In this document: piece by piece, positions 43,051 through 51,950 of the stretch
Numbering within the stretch: position 1 is the stretch's first letter
How the letters are laid out: every line of letters starts with the position of its first letter
NCBI GenBank assembly: GCA_945860295.1
Contig: CAMAQH010000026.1
Span: forward strand, 1-53,027
DNA length: 53,027 nucleotides
Origin: Prosthecobacter debontii
GTDB taxonomy: Bacteria > Verrucomicrobiota > Verrucomicrobiia > Verrucomicrobiales > Verrucomicrobiaceae
Reading direction: 5' to 3'
The notes under the pieces: model-generated
Told to the model about the DNA's origin: nothing
The model's database searches: none
What the model saw: the letters and a program-made list of their open reading frames with translations, nothing else
Translations under genes and position numbers: made by a program

Positions 43051-44214
43051 ATGCCTCCTAACCAGCGCCTCGTCTCACTCGATGCTTTCCGCGGATTTAT
43101 CATGCTACTCATGGCTTCTTCAGGTCTCGGTTTAGCGAAGATGGCCCAGACCCAGCCCGACTCCTGGTGGTGGCAGCAGATCTCGTATCAGGTTTCGCAC
43201 GCCCCATGGCAGGGTTGTGCTTTTTGGGATCTTATTCAGCCCAGCTTCATGTTTATGGTGGGGATCGCCGTGCCGCTCTCTGTGCGGCGGAGGAAAGAGC
43301 AAGGGCAAGGGTTCTTTGGCCTGACATGGCATGCTTTGACTCGCGCAGTGATCTTGGTGCTCCTGGCAGTTCTGCTCTCTACAGGTTCCAAAGATGCTCA
43401 AACGAATTGGTCCTTTCCCAATGTGCTCGCCCAGATTGGCCTCGGCTATATCTTTCTCTCCATACTCGCTCGACTTGGTTGGGAATACTGTGCGGCGGCG
43501 GCAGTCTTCATCCTAGGCGCATATTGGATCTGGTTTTTCCAGTACCCACTGCCCGGCGCAGGTTTTGATTTTGCAGCGATCGGTGCCTCTGATAAAGACC
43601 TGCTACCAGGATTCTTCGGCCATTGGAGCAAAGGATTGAATGCTGCTGCTGACTTTGATCGCTGGTTCCTCAATCGGCTGCCTCAAGCGCAGCCCTTCAT
43701 CGTCAATGCGGGCGGTTACACCACGCTTAACTTTGTGCCATCACTCGCCACCATGCTAGGCGGCGCGATTACTGGAAATTTTCTCCTGACTAGCACTCGC
43801 AGCCCTGGTCAAAAGTGCGGGCGACTGCTTGCTGCTGCTGCCGTTTGTCTTCTGCTCGGCACGGTCATCGGCATCGTTGGTTGTCCCATCGTGAAGCGCA
43901 TCTGGACGCCTTCCTGGGCACTCTTCAGTGGTGGTTGGGTGCTCATCATGCTGACGTTCTTTTATTGGCTCGTCGAGATCGCTGGGCAAAGGCGGCTCGT
44001 CTTCCCACTTGTCGTCGTGGGCATGAACAGCATCTTCATTTACGTCATGCACAGCCTCGCCGCAGGCTGGATTCGTGATCAGCTCGCAAAGCACGGCATG
44101 GCCTCCTTCTTTGCCTTGCCCTGGGGGCCAGTCATTGAAAAAGCCAGCGTTCTCGCCGTGCTCTGGCTGCTCTGTTTTTGGCTCTACCGTCAACGAGCCT
44201 TTCTCAGGCTCTAG
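43051..44214 (+). CDS. DUF5009/HGSNAT-like membrane protein
   Basis: The protein has 387 residues with about ten membrane helices. It starts QRLVSLDAFRGFIMLLM, typical of DUF5009, related to heparan-alpha-glucosaminide N-acetyltransferase. LIQPSFMFMVGIAVPLS follows. The family transfers acetyl groups across the membrane to sugars, a function inferred here. ATG 43051 is chosen; AAGGAG (43033-43038) lies 12 nt upstream. A TTG at 43042 would be too close to it. The gene converges on the Dabb gene with 3 bp between the stops. Confidence 0.82.
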   Translation: MPPNQRLVSLDAFRGFIMLLMASSGLGLAKMAQTQPDSWWWQQISYQVSHAPWQGCAFWDLIQPSFMFMVGIAVPLSVRRRKEQGQGFFGLTWHALTRAVILVLLAVLLSTGSKDAQTNWSFPNVLAQIGLGYIFLSILARLGWEYCAAAAVFILGAYWIWFFQYPLPGAGFDFAAIGASDKDLLPGFFGHWSKGLNAAADFDRWFLNRLPQAQPFIVNAGGYTTLNFVPSLATMLGGAITGNFLLTSTRSPGQKCGRLLAAAAVCLLLGTVIGIVGCPIVKRIWTPSWALFSGGWVLIMLTFFYWLVEIAGQRRLVFPLVVVGMNSIFIYVMHSLAAGWIRDQLAKHGMASFFALPWGPVIEKASVLAVLWLLCFWLYRQRAFLRL

Positions 44215-44217
44215 TTA

Positions 44218-44523
44218 TCAGATCGGTGTCGAATCATACACGACCACGCGGTCAAAGAACGGCTTGCAGGTCTCCACGAAGTGCTTGTGATCAGGGCAAT
44301 CCCTCTGATAGAAATCGTGGTCAGCTAGGGTCTTGAAGCTTAGCGTCAAAGTGTAGCTGAAACTGTGATCGGTCACGGGCCGCTCTTCTGTAGGTGCGGG
44401 TTTGCCGACTGTGCCAGACGCGATGTAGCCCATCTTGGGTAGCTTGCTAAGCTCCGCTTCAAAGGTGGCGATTTGCTCGGCGGAGAGATCCTTCTTTAGC
44501 CAGAAATAGACGTTGTGGTTCAT
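44218..44523 (-). CDS. Dabb (stress-responsive A/B barrel) domain protein
   Basis: The protein has 101 residues from ATG 44523. It has the family's His-rich first strand (NHNVYFWLKK), the DHSFSYTLTLSF middle strand and YQRDCPDHKHFVE. It is a small dimeric barrel of unknown function in bacteria. An upstream in-frame Met exists at 44550. Confidence 0.82.
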   Translation of the reverse strand: MNHNVYFWLKKDLSAEQIATFEAELSKLPKMGYIASGTVGKPAPTEERPVTDHSFSYTLTLSFKTLADHDFYQRDCPDHKHFVETCKPFFDRVVVYDSTPI

Positions 44524-44574
44524 GGTGAATCCGATCATGCCGCGCTTCATTCTACAGGCAAACAGGAACTCGGA

Positions 44575-45027
44575 TCAAATCTCAAACATCACCGAGTCAC
44601 GCTTCTCACGCTCCAGCACATGGGACAGAGTCGTCGTATTGAGCCACGCATTCACCTGCTCGCGTAGAAGGGAGAAAGTCTGTCCGAGTCCGCAGCCCCC
44701 GGCGATGCCGCAATCACAGGTCGAATTTTCTCCACATGCACAAGCCATTGGGATGAAGGCACCATCGATCAGCGTGATTACCTCTCCCAGCGTGATGCGC
44801 GATGGTGTCTTTTGAAATTGATAGCCACCGCCCACACCGCGCTTACTGCGTAGAAGCCCGCCGTTCTTGAGTGCCAACAGGATCTGCTCCAAAAACTTGA
44901 GCGGGATGCGCTCGCTCAGGGCGATGTCTTGGATCGCAAAGGTCGGCGTCTCCGGATCACGCGCCATCGCCAGCAGCGCGCGCATCGCATATTCGGCCTT
45001 CTTCGAGAGTTTCATGCGGTCTGTCAT
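44575..45027 (-). CDS. Rrf2-family transcription regulator
   Basis: The protein has 150 residues from ATG 45027 (ATG 45015 is also possible). The winged helix at the N-terminus (KLSKKAEYAMRALLAMA; VGGGYQF) is clear. The C-terminal Cys cluster has five Cys in the order C-x-C-x5-C-x-C-x5-C, suggesting an iron-sulfur cluster of the IscR/NsrR/RsrR kind. It probably responds to iron-sulfur, nitric oxide or redox state. No regulated isc or suf operon is adjacent. Confidence 0.87.
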   Translation of the reverse strand: MTDRMKLSKKAEYAMRALLAMARDPETPTFAIQDIALSERIPLKFLEQILLALKNGGLLRSKRGVGGGYQFQKTPSRITLGEVITLIDGAFIPMACACGENSTCDCGIAGGCGLGQTFSLLREQVNAWLNTTTLSHVLEREKRDSVMFEI

Positions 45028-45149
45028 AAAACCGTCATCAAGCACGATCAAGGGAAGTGTGGATAATCCGCCCCATAGCAGGCCATGCACAGTTTCGCTG
45101 ACTGCTTAAATCTCTCGCATATCCCCGGGCCCCTGTTCATCATAGAGGT

Positions 45150-45527
45150 ATGTCCAACCGCCTACCCACTGCCAGCCAGCGCCGCCGCCATGCGCTGATC
45201 TCGGCATGGCGTGGTGTCGATGAAGGGCCGATCATTGAGCTGCCGACATTCAGCGTCGCTGATCTCGTTGGTAAAGTGGTGGCTCAGGCGGGTATTGGCG
45301 ACCGCTTGAAGCTTGAGGAGGTGCTTGCCGCTTGGCGTGACATCGTGGGCGACTTCCTCTTCCAGCATTCGCGGCCCGACTCAATCCAGCGTGGTGTGCT
45401 CATGGTTCGCGTGTTGCAGCCCACCGTGCATCACGCCTTGGCCATGGAGCGACCGCGCATCTTGAAGCGTCTCCAGACCCAAATGAAATCTGCGGGTATT
45501 AAAGATGTGAGACTTAAACATGGCTGA
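45150..45527 (+). CDS. DUF721/DciA-like protein
   Basis: The protein has 125 residues. The C-terminal DUF721 domain has EEVLAAWRDIVGDFLFQHSRP and GVLMVRVLQPTVHHALAMERP. DciA proteins load the replicative helicase in bacteria lacking DnaC or DnaI, a role possible here. The N-terminus is basic and disordered. It starts a plus-strand run with the DUF2868/DUF3482 pair. Confidence 0.75.
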   Translation: MSNRLPTASQRRRHALISAWRGVDEGPIIELPTFSVADLVGKVVAQAGIGDRLKLEEVLAAWRDIVGDFLFQHSRPDSIQRGVLMVRVLQPTVHHALAMERPRILKRLQTQMKSAGIKDVRLKHG

Positions 45528-45539
45528 TCCCTGACCCGC

Positions 45540-46970
45540 ATGGACTGGAATGATTGGCTGACTATCCTGCGCTGGCGCGCAATCGAAGAAGGAGACACTG
45601 ACGCAGTGATCCTGAGTGAAGGACAACGCCGTGAAGCCACTGGCAGGACGCGTGCAGGCATGACCTCTGAGATGGTGACGACCGATCGTGTGGGTGACCG
45701 CGAGTCCGCTTTTCTATTGCGTAGGGCACTTTGGCTGGAGCATGAGCTTATCGGTTGGAGCGGTATTCTCGTGCGTGTGATGGAAAGGCTTAATCCTGTT
45801 AAAGGGCGTCGCTTATGGATCATCGCAGGCTGGTTGGCGGCTTTCATCATTGGTTATACTCTGGCCGGACTTGGGCAGGAGGCAGAGTTCAATCTCCTCG
45901 CACTCCCCCTCGTCGGTGTTCTTGTTTGGAATGGCGTGATCATGACCGCCGCGCTGCTCATCGAGTTTAAGCAAGAAGGCCGCAGTCGCAGTCTGGAGTG
46001 GCTCGCCAACCGTCTCACGCCAGCTGCCAACGATCGTAATGGCGATGCCGAAGCTTCCACGGGCATGACCGTCGATCAGCGCTTCGAGCAGCTCACTCAC
46101 GCGCCAGCTTTGGAGCGCTGGCAGCGCCGTTTCCGTGCTTGGTTACACATCGCCGCAGCTTTGCTGGCTCTGGGCAGCGCCATCGGTCTCTATGCGCGTG
46201 GCTGGTCAAAAGAGTATCGCGCGGTTTGGGAAAGCACACTTCTGAGCAAAGCCAATGCACAGACCTTTTTCGGCAGTCTTTTCAAGCCCGCCTCGTCAGT
46301 CTTGAAGTTGCCGCTGCCATTGACGGAGTTAGCCATCATGCACCGCACCCAGGGTCAGACTGTTTCGCCCGCACCAGCACTGCCGTGGATTCATCTGTAT
46401 GCAGGCACCTTGCTGCTGCTTGTAATCATACCCCGACTCAGCTTAGCCTTGCTGAGCGTCTGGCGTGCTCATGCTGTCATGCAAAAACGCATGCGTTCAC
46501 TCGGCTGGCAGAATTTTCTCATCAGGACCTTGCGTGCCGTCGAAGGCGGCCAGGAGATCATCACCGTGCTCATTCATGCCACGGATGCAGCGCCCACGCA
46601 TCGCGAAGTCTGGTCGCGAGGCGTGCGGGAGCGTTTTGGCCGAATGACCGAACCTGAGATGATCCATGTGCCTCTCGGTGATGAAGATGATTTCGTCTCC
46701 GCATGGAAGCCCGCGCACCCACGCGTCGTCATCGTCTTCAATCTCGCCACCACGCCCGAAGCTGAAGTGCAGCGCCGCTTCGTTCTCGATGTGAAGCAAA
46801 CCCTCGCCAGTCGCCAGCGCGATGCTGAACTTCTCGTTCTGCTTGATGCCACCAGCATCAGCAACCGCTGGTCACCTGAGAAACTGGCTGGTCGAGAAAA
46901 GCTCTGGACCGAGATGCTGCAAGGCGCAGCAAACGAAATCATCGTGGCGGCGCGTCGAAGTGGCGTCTGA
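45540..46970 (+). CDS. DUF2868 membrane protein
   Basis: The protein has 476 residues. Hydrophobic segments lie at about 95-115, 120-140, 200-220 and 285-310, with a large cytosolic C-terminal domain. DUF2868 proteins are encoded next to DUF3482 GTPases in many genomes, as here. The joint function is unknown. It starts 12 bp after the DUF721 gene. Confidence 0.82.
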   Translation: MDWNDWLTILRWRAIEEGDTDAVILSEGQRREATGRTRAGMTSEMVTTDRVGDRESAFLLRRALWLEHELIGWSGILVRVMERLNPVKGRRLWIIAGWLAAFIIGYTLAGLGQEAEFNLLALPLVGVLVWNGVIMTAALLIEFKQEGRSRSLEWLANRLTPAANDRNGDAEASTGMTVDQRFEQLTHAPALERWQRRFRAWLHIAAALLALGSAIGLYARGWSKEYRAVWESTLLSKANAQTFFGSLFKPASSVLKLPLPLTELAIMHRTQGQTVSPAPALPWIHLYAGTLLLLVIIPRLSLALLSVWRAHAVMQKRMRSLGWQNFLIRTLRAVEGGQEIITVLIHATDAAPTHREVWSRGVRERFGRMTEPEMIHVPLGDEDDFVSAWKPAHPRVVIVFNLATTPEAEVQRRFVLDVKQTLASRQRDAELLVLLDATSISNRWSPEKLAGREKLWTEMLQGAANEIIVAARRSGV

Positions 46971-47018
46971 ATTCATCTTCCCCCTTTGCACCGCGCATTG
47001 CCTGCTTAAAATCCCATC

Positions 47019-48485
47019 ATGCCATCACCCCTGGGCATCACACCGCCAGCCATGGACATCGTCACCCTCAGTCTCATCTCGCATACGAATGCGGGAAAGA
47101 CCACTCTGGCACGCACGCTTCTGCGGCGGGATGTCGGTGAAGTCCGCGATGCCGCCCACGTCACTCTTTTCAACGAATCCTACACGCTGCTTGAGCAGGA
47201 TGCGCGCATGCTGCGCCTCTGGGACACGCCAGGGTTTGGCGACAGCGCGCGCCTTCTGAAGCGTCTGCGTCGTGAAAAAAATCCCATATTCTGGTTCCTC
47301 TCTCAGACCTGGGATCGACTCACGGACAAGCCTCTCTGGTGCAGTCAGCAGGCTTTAAAAAATGTCCGCGATGATGCCGATGTCGTGCTTTATCTCGTCA
47401 ATGCGACTGAGCCGCCAGAAGTCGCCGCCTACATCACGCCTGAGATGGAAATTCTCGGCTGGGTCGGCAAGCCGGTGCTTGTTCTTCTCAATCAAACCGG
47501 ACCAGCGCAAGACCCCGCTATTGAGGACTCTGAAACCAATGCTTGGCGTGATCATCTGAGCGTCTATCCCTTCGTGCGCGATGTCTTGCGGCTCGATGCC
47601 TTTGCTCGTTGCTGGGTGCAGGAAGAGCGTCTCATGGAGGTGCTCGCGCCTTTGATGAGTGAGGCCAAAGTCGAATCTTTCAAGCAACTCAAGCGTGCAT
47701 GGCATCAACGCAATGTGGACATCTTTCGCCGTTCGAGTCGTGTCCTCTCCGAGCTACTCACCGCTGCCGTTGTCGATGGCGCAGAGGTTCGCACTGAGAC
47801 CTTGCTTGAGCGTGTCGGTATTGGTCGCAATGAACTCAACAAAGAGTATCAAGAAGCGCGTGAGAAGCTCGCAAATCGCCTCGCTGATCGCATCGTTGCC
47901 ACCACGAATCGGTTGATCGAGCTGCATGGTCTCGAAGGCGAAGCTGCGCGCGCTCTAGGCACGCTAGCCCGTGAAAAATTTCACACCCCGCAGCAGGTGC
48001 CCGAGGCCATATGGAGCGTCCTCGGCAGTGTCGCCGGTGGAGCCATGGGCGGCCTCATTGCCGATCTCAAAATGGGTGGCATGACCTTTGGTGGCGGCGC
48101 GCTTGTTGGTGGCATCGCCGCAGGCATCGGCGCTTATGCCTTGATCAAGAGTTACAACCTCGTTCGTGGCAGTGATCATCGCCTGCACTGGTCGCGTGAG
48201 CATTTTCGTGAGCAGGTGCGTTTGGCCATGCTCACCTACCTCGCTGTCGCCCACTTTGGTCGTGGTCGTGGCAAGTGGCAGGAGAGCGCCGAGCCTGCTC
48301 ACTGGAATCAAGTCATCACTGAAGTGATCGATGAACATTCAGATGGTGTGGATCGCTTGTGGAAGGAGGGTGTTGAGAAAGGTGCGCTGCCTGACGCTCT
48401 TTCTAAGGCCGCTCAATCAATCATTCACGACAGCCTCATATGCGTTCTTGTGCGTCTGTATCCGAGTATCCCGCTGGCTATTTGA
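47019..48485 (+). CDS. DUF3482 GTPase
   Basis: The protein has 488 residues. The GTPase domain has Walker A/G1 LISHTNAGKTTLAR (ATG 47019, or 47052 if the 11-residue leader is absent), G3 DTPGFGD and a G4 that reads LNQTG. A glycine-rich membrane-active stretch (AGGAMGGLIADLKMGG, then GGIAAGIGAYAL) lies in the last third. Together with the preceding DUF2868 membrane protein it probably forms a membrane-associated GTPase module of unknown role. Confidence 0.85.
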   Translation: MPSPLGITPPAMDIVTLSLISHTNAGKTTLARTLLRRDVGEVRDAAHVTLFNESYTLLEQDARMLRLWDTPGFGDSARLLKRLRREKNPIFWFLSQTWDRLTDKPLWCSQQALKNVRDDADVVLYLVNATEPPEVAAYITPEMEILGWVGKPVLVLLNQTGPAQDPAIEDSETNAWRDHLSVYPFVRDVLRLDAFARCWVQEERLMEVLAPLMSEAKVESFKQLKRAWHQRNVDIFRRSSRVLSELLTAAVVDGAEVRTETLLERVGIGRNELNKEYQEAREKLANRLADRIVATTNRLIELHGLEGEAARALGTLAREKFHTPQQVPEAIWSVLGSVAGGAMGGLIADLKMGGMTFGGGALVGGIAAGIGAYALIKSYNLVRGSDHRLHWSREHFREQVRLAMLTYLAVAHFGRGRGKWQESAEPAHWNQVITEVIDEHSDGVDRLWKEGVEKGALPDALSKAAQSIIHDSLICVLVRLYPSIPLAI

Positions 48486-48548
48486 AAACGATCTCGTGAA
48501 AGCGTGAAAAACCCGTTGCGCACTTCGCCAGCCTTTGCCAATGTCTCT

Positions 48549-48568
48549 GCCCGCCAGAACTGGCGGGC
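48549..48568. repeat. perfect 9-bp inverted repeat before tRNA-Phe
   Basis: GCCCGCCAG and its exact complement separated by AA, ending 2 bp before the tRNA. It may be a weak terminator for the GTPase gene (no T run) or a promoter-proximal element. Confidence 0.6.
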
Positions 48569-48570
48569 AC

Positions 48571-48643
48571 GGCCCGATAGCTCAGTTGGTAGAGCAGGGG
48601 ATTGAAGATCCCCGTGTCGGCGGTTCGAATCCGTCTCGGGCCA
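48571..48643 (+). tRNA. tRNA-Phe (GAA)
   Basis: The cloverleaf folds cleanly: 7-bp acceptor stem GGCCCGA/TCGGGCC, D-arm GCTC..GAGC, anticodon stem GGGGA/TCCCC around a TTGAAGA loop (anticodon GAA), and T-arm with GGTTCGAATCC. The 3' CCA is not encoded (bases after the discriminator A are CCT). Confidence 0.96.
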
Positions 48644-48677
48644 CCTCTCTTTATTTTTTAAAGTGAGGTGGCGTTTT
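48641..48677 (+). terminator. rho-independent terminator after tRNA-Phe
   Basis: A 13-bp stem with one mismatch (48641-48653 with 48659-48671), a 5-T loop and a T run (48673-48677). It overlaps the last tRNA bases, which is common for single tRNAs. Confidence 0.85.
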
Positions 48678-48738
48678 TCAGATTTCTGAATCAGCGGATC
48701 GCGAAAGATGCCATCAGATTAGGGCGTAGATTGCGACC

Positions 48739-50100
48739 ATGCTTACACTCTCCGGCAACACACACGGCAAATTTTGCGACGGTTTTTCCCGCCGTGATTT
48801 CTTGCGTGTCGGTGGCCTGGCAATGGGCGGGCTTTCGTTGCCTGATTTGCTCAAAGCAGAAGCTGAGGCAAAGACGGGCCGCAGCTTCAAGTCGATCATC
48901 ATGATTTACCTTTGCGGTGCTCCACCGCACCAGGACATGTGGGATCTGAAGATGGATGCGCCGCTGGAAATTCGCGGCCCCTACAAGCCGATATCGACCA
49001 ATGTGTCGGGTATTCAGATCTCTGAACATGCGCCGCGTCTGGCTAAGATGATGGACAAGCTGGTGCCAATCCGCAGCATGTATGGCTCACCCAATGGAGC
49101 GCATGATTCCTTTATCTGCTACACAGGTCGTCCGCCGCCGCCCAATGGTGGTGGTGCGCCCACAGGCCGCGCTTCAGATGCGCCATCGCTCGGTGCGGTC
49201 GTTTCCCGGCTTAAGGGGCAGGGCGATCCTGCACTGCCTGCATTTATCGGACTGTCCCCGAAGGCTGGGCATCCTCCGTATGGATCGCCGGGACATCCGG
49301 GTTACCTCGGAGCTTCGCATTCCGCCTTCCGCCCGAATGGTGCTGGAGTCGAGGACTTGAAACTCAACAACATCTCCATGAGCCGCATGGATGATCGCCG
49401 CGCTTTGCTTACGGGCTTTGACAAATTTCGCCGTGACATGGATCACTCAGGTCTGATCGAGGGCATGGATTCTTTCAATCAGCAGGCCTTCAATGTGCTG
49501 ACCTCCAGCAAGCTGCTCGACGCTCTCGACATCAGCAAAGAGTCGCCCAAAATGCGCGAGCGTTATGGCAAAGGCGATCCGAAAAACTATGGCGACGGCG
49601 CGCCGCTCAATCTGGAGCACTTCCTCATGGCGCGTCGTCTTGTCGAGGCTGGAGCGCGCGTCGTGACACTGAACTTCGGTCGTTGGGATTTCCATGACAG
49701 CAACTACCCGCAGCTTCTTCGTCATCTGCCTCTATTCGATCAAGGCATGAGTGCGTTGGTGCAGGATCTGCATGATCGTGGTCTGGACAAAGATGTGGCC
49801 GTCGTGGCCTGGGGCGAGTTTGGCCGCACACCGACCGTGAATGCTCAAGGTGGGCGCGATCACTGGCCGCGTGTCGGCGGTGCGCTGCTCGCCGGTGGTG
49901 GGTTCAAAACTGGCCAAGTGATCGGTGCCACAGATCGTCTCGGCGGTGAACCCTCCGAGCGCGGCGTGCATTTCGGTGAGGTCTTTGCTTCGCTCTATCA
50001 GTTCATGGGCATCGACCCAAATAAGGCCACGCTAAATGATCTCTCTGGTCGCCCGCAGTATCTCGTCGATGGCTGGCAGGCGATGCCTGAGCTGGTTTAG
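48739..50100 (+). CDS. DUF1501 protein, first copy
   Basis: The protein has 453 residues with a twin-arginine signal (SRRDFLRVGGLAMGGLSL, about 17-34). DUF1501 landmarks follow: IIMIYLCGAPPHQDMWDLK, ISEHAPRLAKMMDK, and the C-terminal WGEFGRTPTVNAQGGRDHWP. The alkaline-phosphatase-like fold is inferred for the family; activity is unproven. DUF1501 is usually found with DUF1553 proteins, and one is 20 kb away. The second copy follows after 39 bp. Confidence 0.9.
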   Translation: MLTLSGNTHGKFCDGFSRRDFLRVGGLAMGGLSLPDLLKAEAEAKTGRSFKSIIMIYLCGAPPHQDMWDLKMDAPLEIRGPYKPISTNVSGIQISEHAPRLAKMMDKLVPIRSMYGSPNGAHDSFICYTGRPPPPNGGGAPTGRASDAPSLGAVVSRLKGQGDPALPAFIGLSPKAGHPPYGSPGHPGYLGASHSAFRPNGAGVEDLKLNNISMSRMDDRRALLTGFDKFRRDMDHSGLIEGMDSFNQQAFNVLTSSKLLDALDISKESPKMRERYGKGDPKNYGDGAPLNLEHFLMARRLVEAGARVVTLNFGRWDFHDSNYPQLLRHLPLFDQGMSALVQDLHDRGLDKDVAVVAWGEFGRTPTVNAQGGRDHWPRVGGALLAGGGFKTGQVIGATDRLGGEPSERGVHFGEVFASLYQFMGIDPNKATLNDLSGRPQYLVDGWQAMPELV

Positions 50101-50139
50101 ACAGCGCAAGAATCTGCACTGAGTCCTCGTATCGTCCGC

Positions 50140-51579
50140 ATGTCGCCGCTGCATCCATCGCACCTGCACACCCGCCGAGAAATGATTCAGGCGGGCGCGA
50201 TTGGTTTGCTCGGGCTAGGTATGAATCATCTGACGGCGCTTCAGGCGCTCCCGGCACCAAATGTGCGACAGCCACGCGCGAAGTCGGTGATCTACATCTT
50301 CCTCTCCGGCGGACTCGCGCAGCATGAAAGCTTCGATTTGAAGCCGGACGCGCCCATGGAGATTCGCGGTGAGTTCAAACCGATCCGCACGCGCACGCCC
50401 GGCACGCACATCTGTGAGCATTTGCCAAACCTCGCGCGCATCTCAGAGAAGTGGTCGCTCGTGCGCTCACTCACGCATGGGAACAGCGATCACTCGCAGG
50501 GCCATCACATCATGCTCACGGGCCGCACCGATGTCCCGTTGGGCTTTGATCCGAGCAAGCCGAAGAAGTCCGATTATCCCTCCATGGCTGCGCTGGCGAC
50601 CGCGCTGCTGCCGCATGCGAACAACCTGCCTCCCGCGATTGTGCTGCCTGACAAGATCGTGCATCGCAGCGGCAGGACACTTGCGGGACAATTTGGCGGC
50701 ATGTTGGGGTCGCAGCATGATCCGTGGTTCTTGGAAATGTCGCCCTACCACCCAAAGCATTACGGCTCGTATCCAAAATATCTGTTTCATCACGAAACGG
50801 GTTTGGAGAAGGATGCGAGCATGCGCTTCCAGGCACCGCATCTGTCATTGCCACAAGGCCTGACACTGGATCGTGTGATGGATCGCGTCTCCCTGCGCAA
50901 TTCTCTGGAACAGCAGACGGAGGACCTCACGAAGATCGCTGGTGACGTGCAGTTTGATGCCACCCGCGAGGCCGCCATTTCTCTGATGGGTAATGCCCGT
51001 GTGCATGACGCCTTTGCCTTGGACAAAGTGTCCCCCAAGCAGCTCGATCGCTATGGCCGGCACAGCTACGGCTGGTCCCTGCTCATGGCGCGGCGTCTGG
51101 TCGAAAGCGGCGTGCGTCTCGTGCAGGTGAACCTCGGCAATAGTGAAACTTGGGACACCCATCAGTCAGCCTTTCCGAACCTGAAAAACTTCCTTCTGCC
51201 GCCGATGGATCAGGCCGTCAGTGCGCTCATTGAAGATCTCGACGCCAGCGGCTTGCTGAAAGACACCCTCGTCGTCATGGGTAGCGAGTTTGGCCGCACC
51301 CCAAAGATTTCCAAACTCAGCGCCGTCGCCCTACCAGGTCGCGATCACTGGGGCCATGTGCAGAGCCTACTCATTGCCGGTGGCGGCATTCAAGGTGGCC
51401 GAGTGATCGGCAGCAGTGACAAAATAGGTGGTTATCCCGCCAGCGACGCTCAGACACCCGAAAATCTCGCCGCCACCATTTATGAAGCCCTCGGCCTGCC
51501 GCGCGATCTCATGTGGCACGACTTCACTGGCCGCCCACACACACTTTACATGGGTTCGCCCATCCGTGGCCTGTCTTAG
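50140..51579 (+). CDS. DUF1501 protein, second copy
   Basis: The protein has 479 residues with a twin-arginine-like start (TRREMIQAGAIGLLGLG). It repeats the family landmarks: VIYIFLSGGLAQHESFDLK, ICEHLPNLARIS, SLTHGNSDHSQGHHIML and GSEFGRTPKISKLSA followed by GRDHWGH. It differs from the first copy through most of its length, so the pair is an old duplication or two distinct family members. The tandem order suggests co-export and joint function. Confidence 0.9.
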   Translation: MSPLHPSHLHTRREMIQAGAIGLLGLGMNHLTALQALPAPNVRQPRAKSVIYIFLSGGLAQHESFDLKPDAPMEIRGEFKPIRTRTPGTHICEHLPNLARISEKWSLVRSLTHGNSDHSQGHHIMLTGRTDVPLGFDPSKPKKSDYPSMAALATALLPHANNLPPAIVLPDKIVHRSGRTLAGQFGGMLGSQHDPWFLEMSPYHPKHYGSYPKYLFHHETGLEKDASMRFQAPHLSLPQGLTLDRVMDRVSLRNSLEQQTEDLTKIAGDVQFDATREAAISLMGNARVHDAFALDKVSPKQLDRYGRHSYGWSLLMARRLVESGVRLVQVNLGNSETWDTHQSAFPNLKNFLLPPMDQAVSALIEDLDASGLLKDTLVVMGSEFGRTPKISKLSAVALPGRDHWGHVQSLLIAGGGIQGGRVIGSSDKIGGYPASDAQTPENLAATIYEALGLPRDLMWHDFTGRPHTLYMGSPIRGLS

Positions 51580-51950
51580 ATTCGATTGGCAAATGGATAT
51601 GGGGCGGGAAATCACGGTTCACCATACTGCCAGCCTCTTCCATTTTACATTCTATCGTTCTACTTTTGGGTTTTGGCATCGTGCTCGTCATGGAATGAAT
51701 TGGAAGGTTGGTTGTCACAACTTGTCATGACACGAATCTCCACTCCTCTCAAAGAATGGTGAGGGTGCCCAGGGGTGCAGCAGTGATTGTTGCGCAACAA
51801 GATGCTTTGTGTGGAAGCTAATGGTGATGACAAGCACCCACTGGTTGACACGCTAATCATGGCGATGAACGCAATCCCAAATCCACCTGAAACGCCCACT
51901 ACCACTAGCGCATTTTTGAGATGCCACGGATATTTGGACCAAAAGGAAAG
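51580..51950. other. gap between DUF1501 and IS element, possible gene fragment
   Basis: No intact gene. A minus-strand frame, open from the IS boundary to 51660, encodes a hydrophobic stretch (HLKNALVVVGVSGGFGIAFI, then AMISVSTSGCL) that resembles a lipoprotein-type signal. It could be the N-terminal remnant of a gene cut by the element, or a chance frame. No other signal is seen. Confidence 0.35.
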
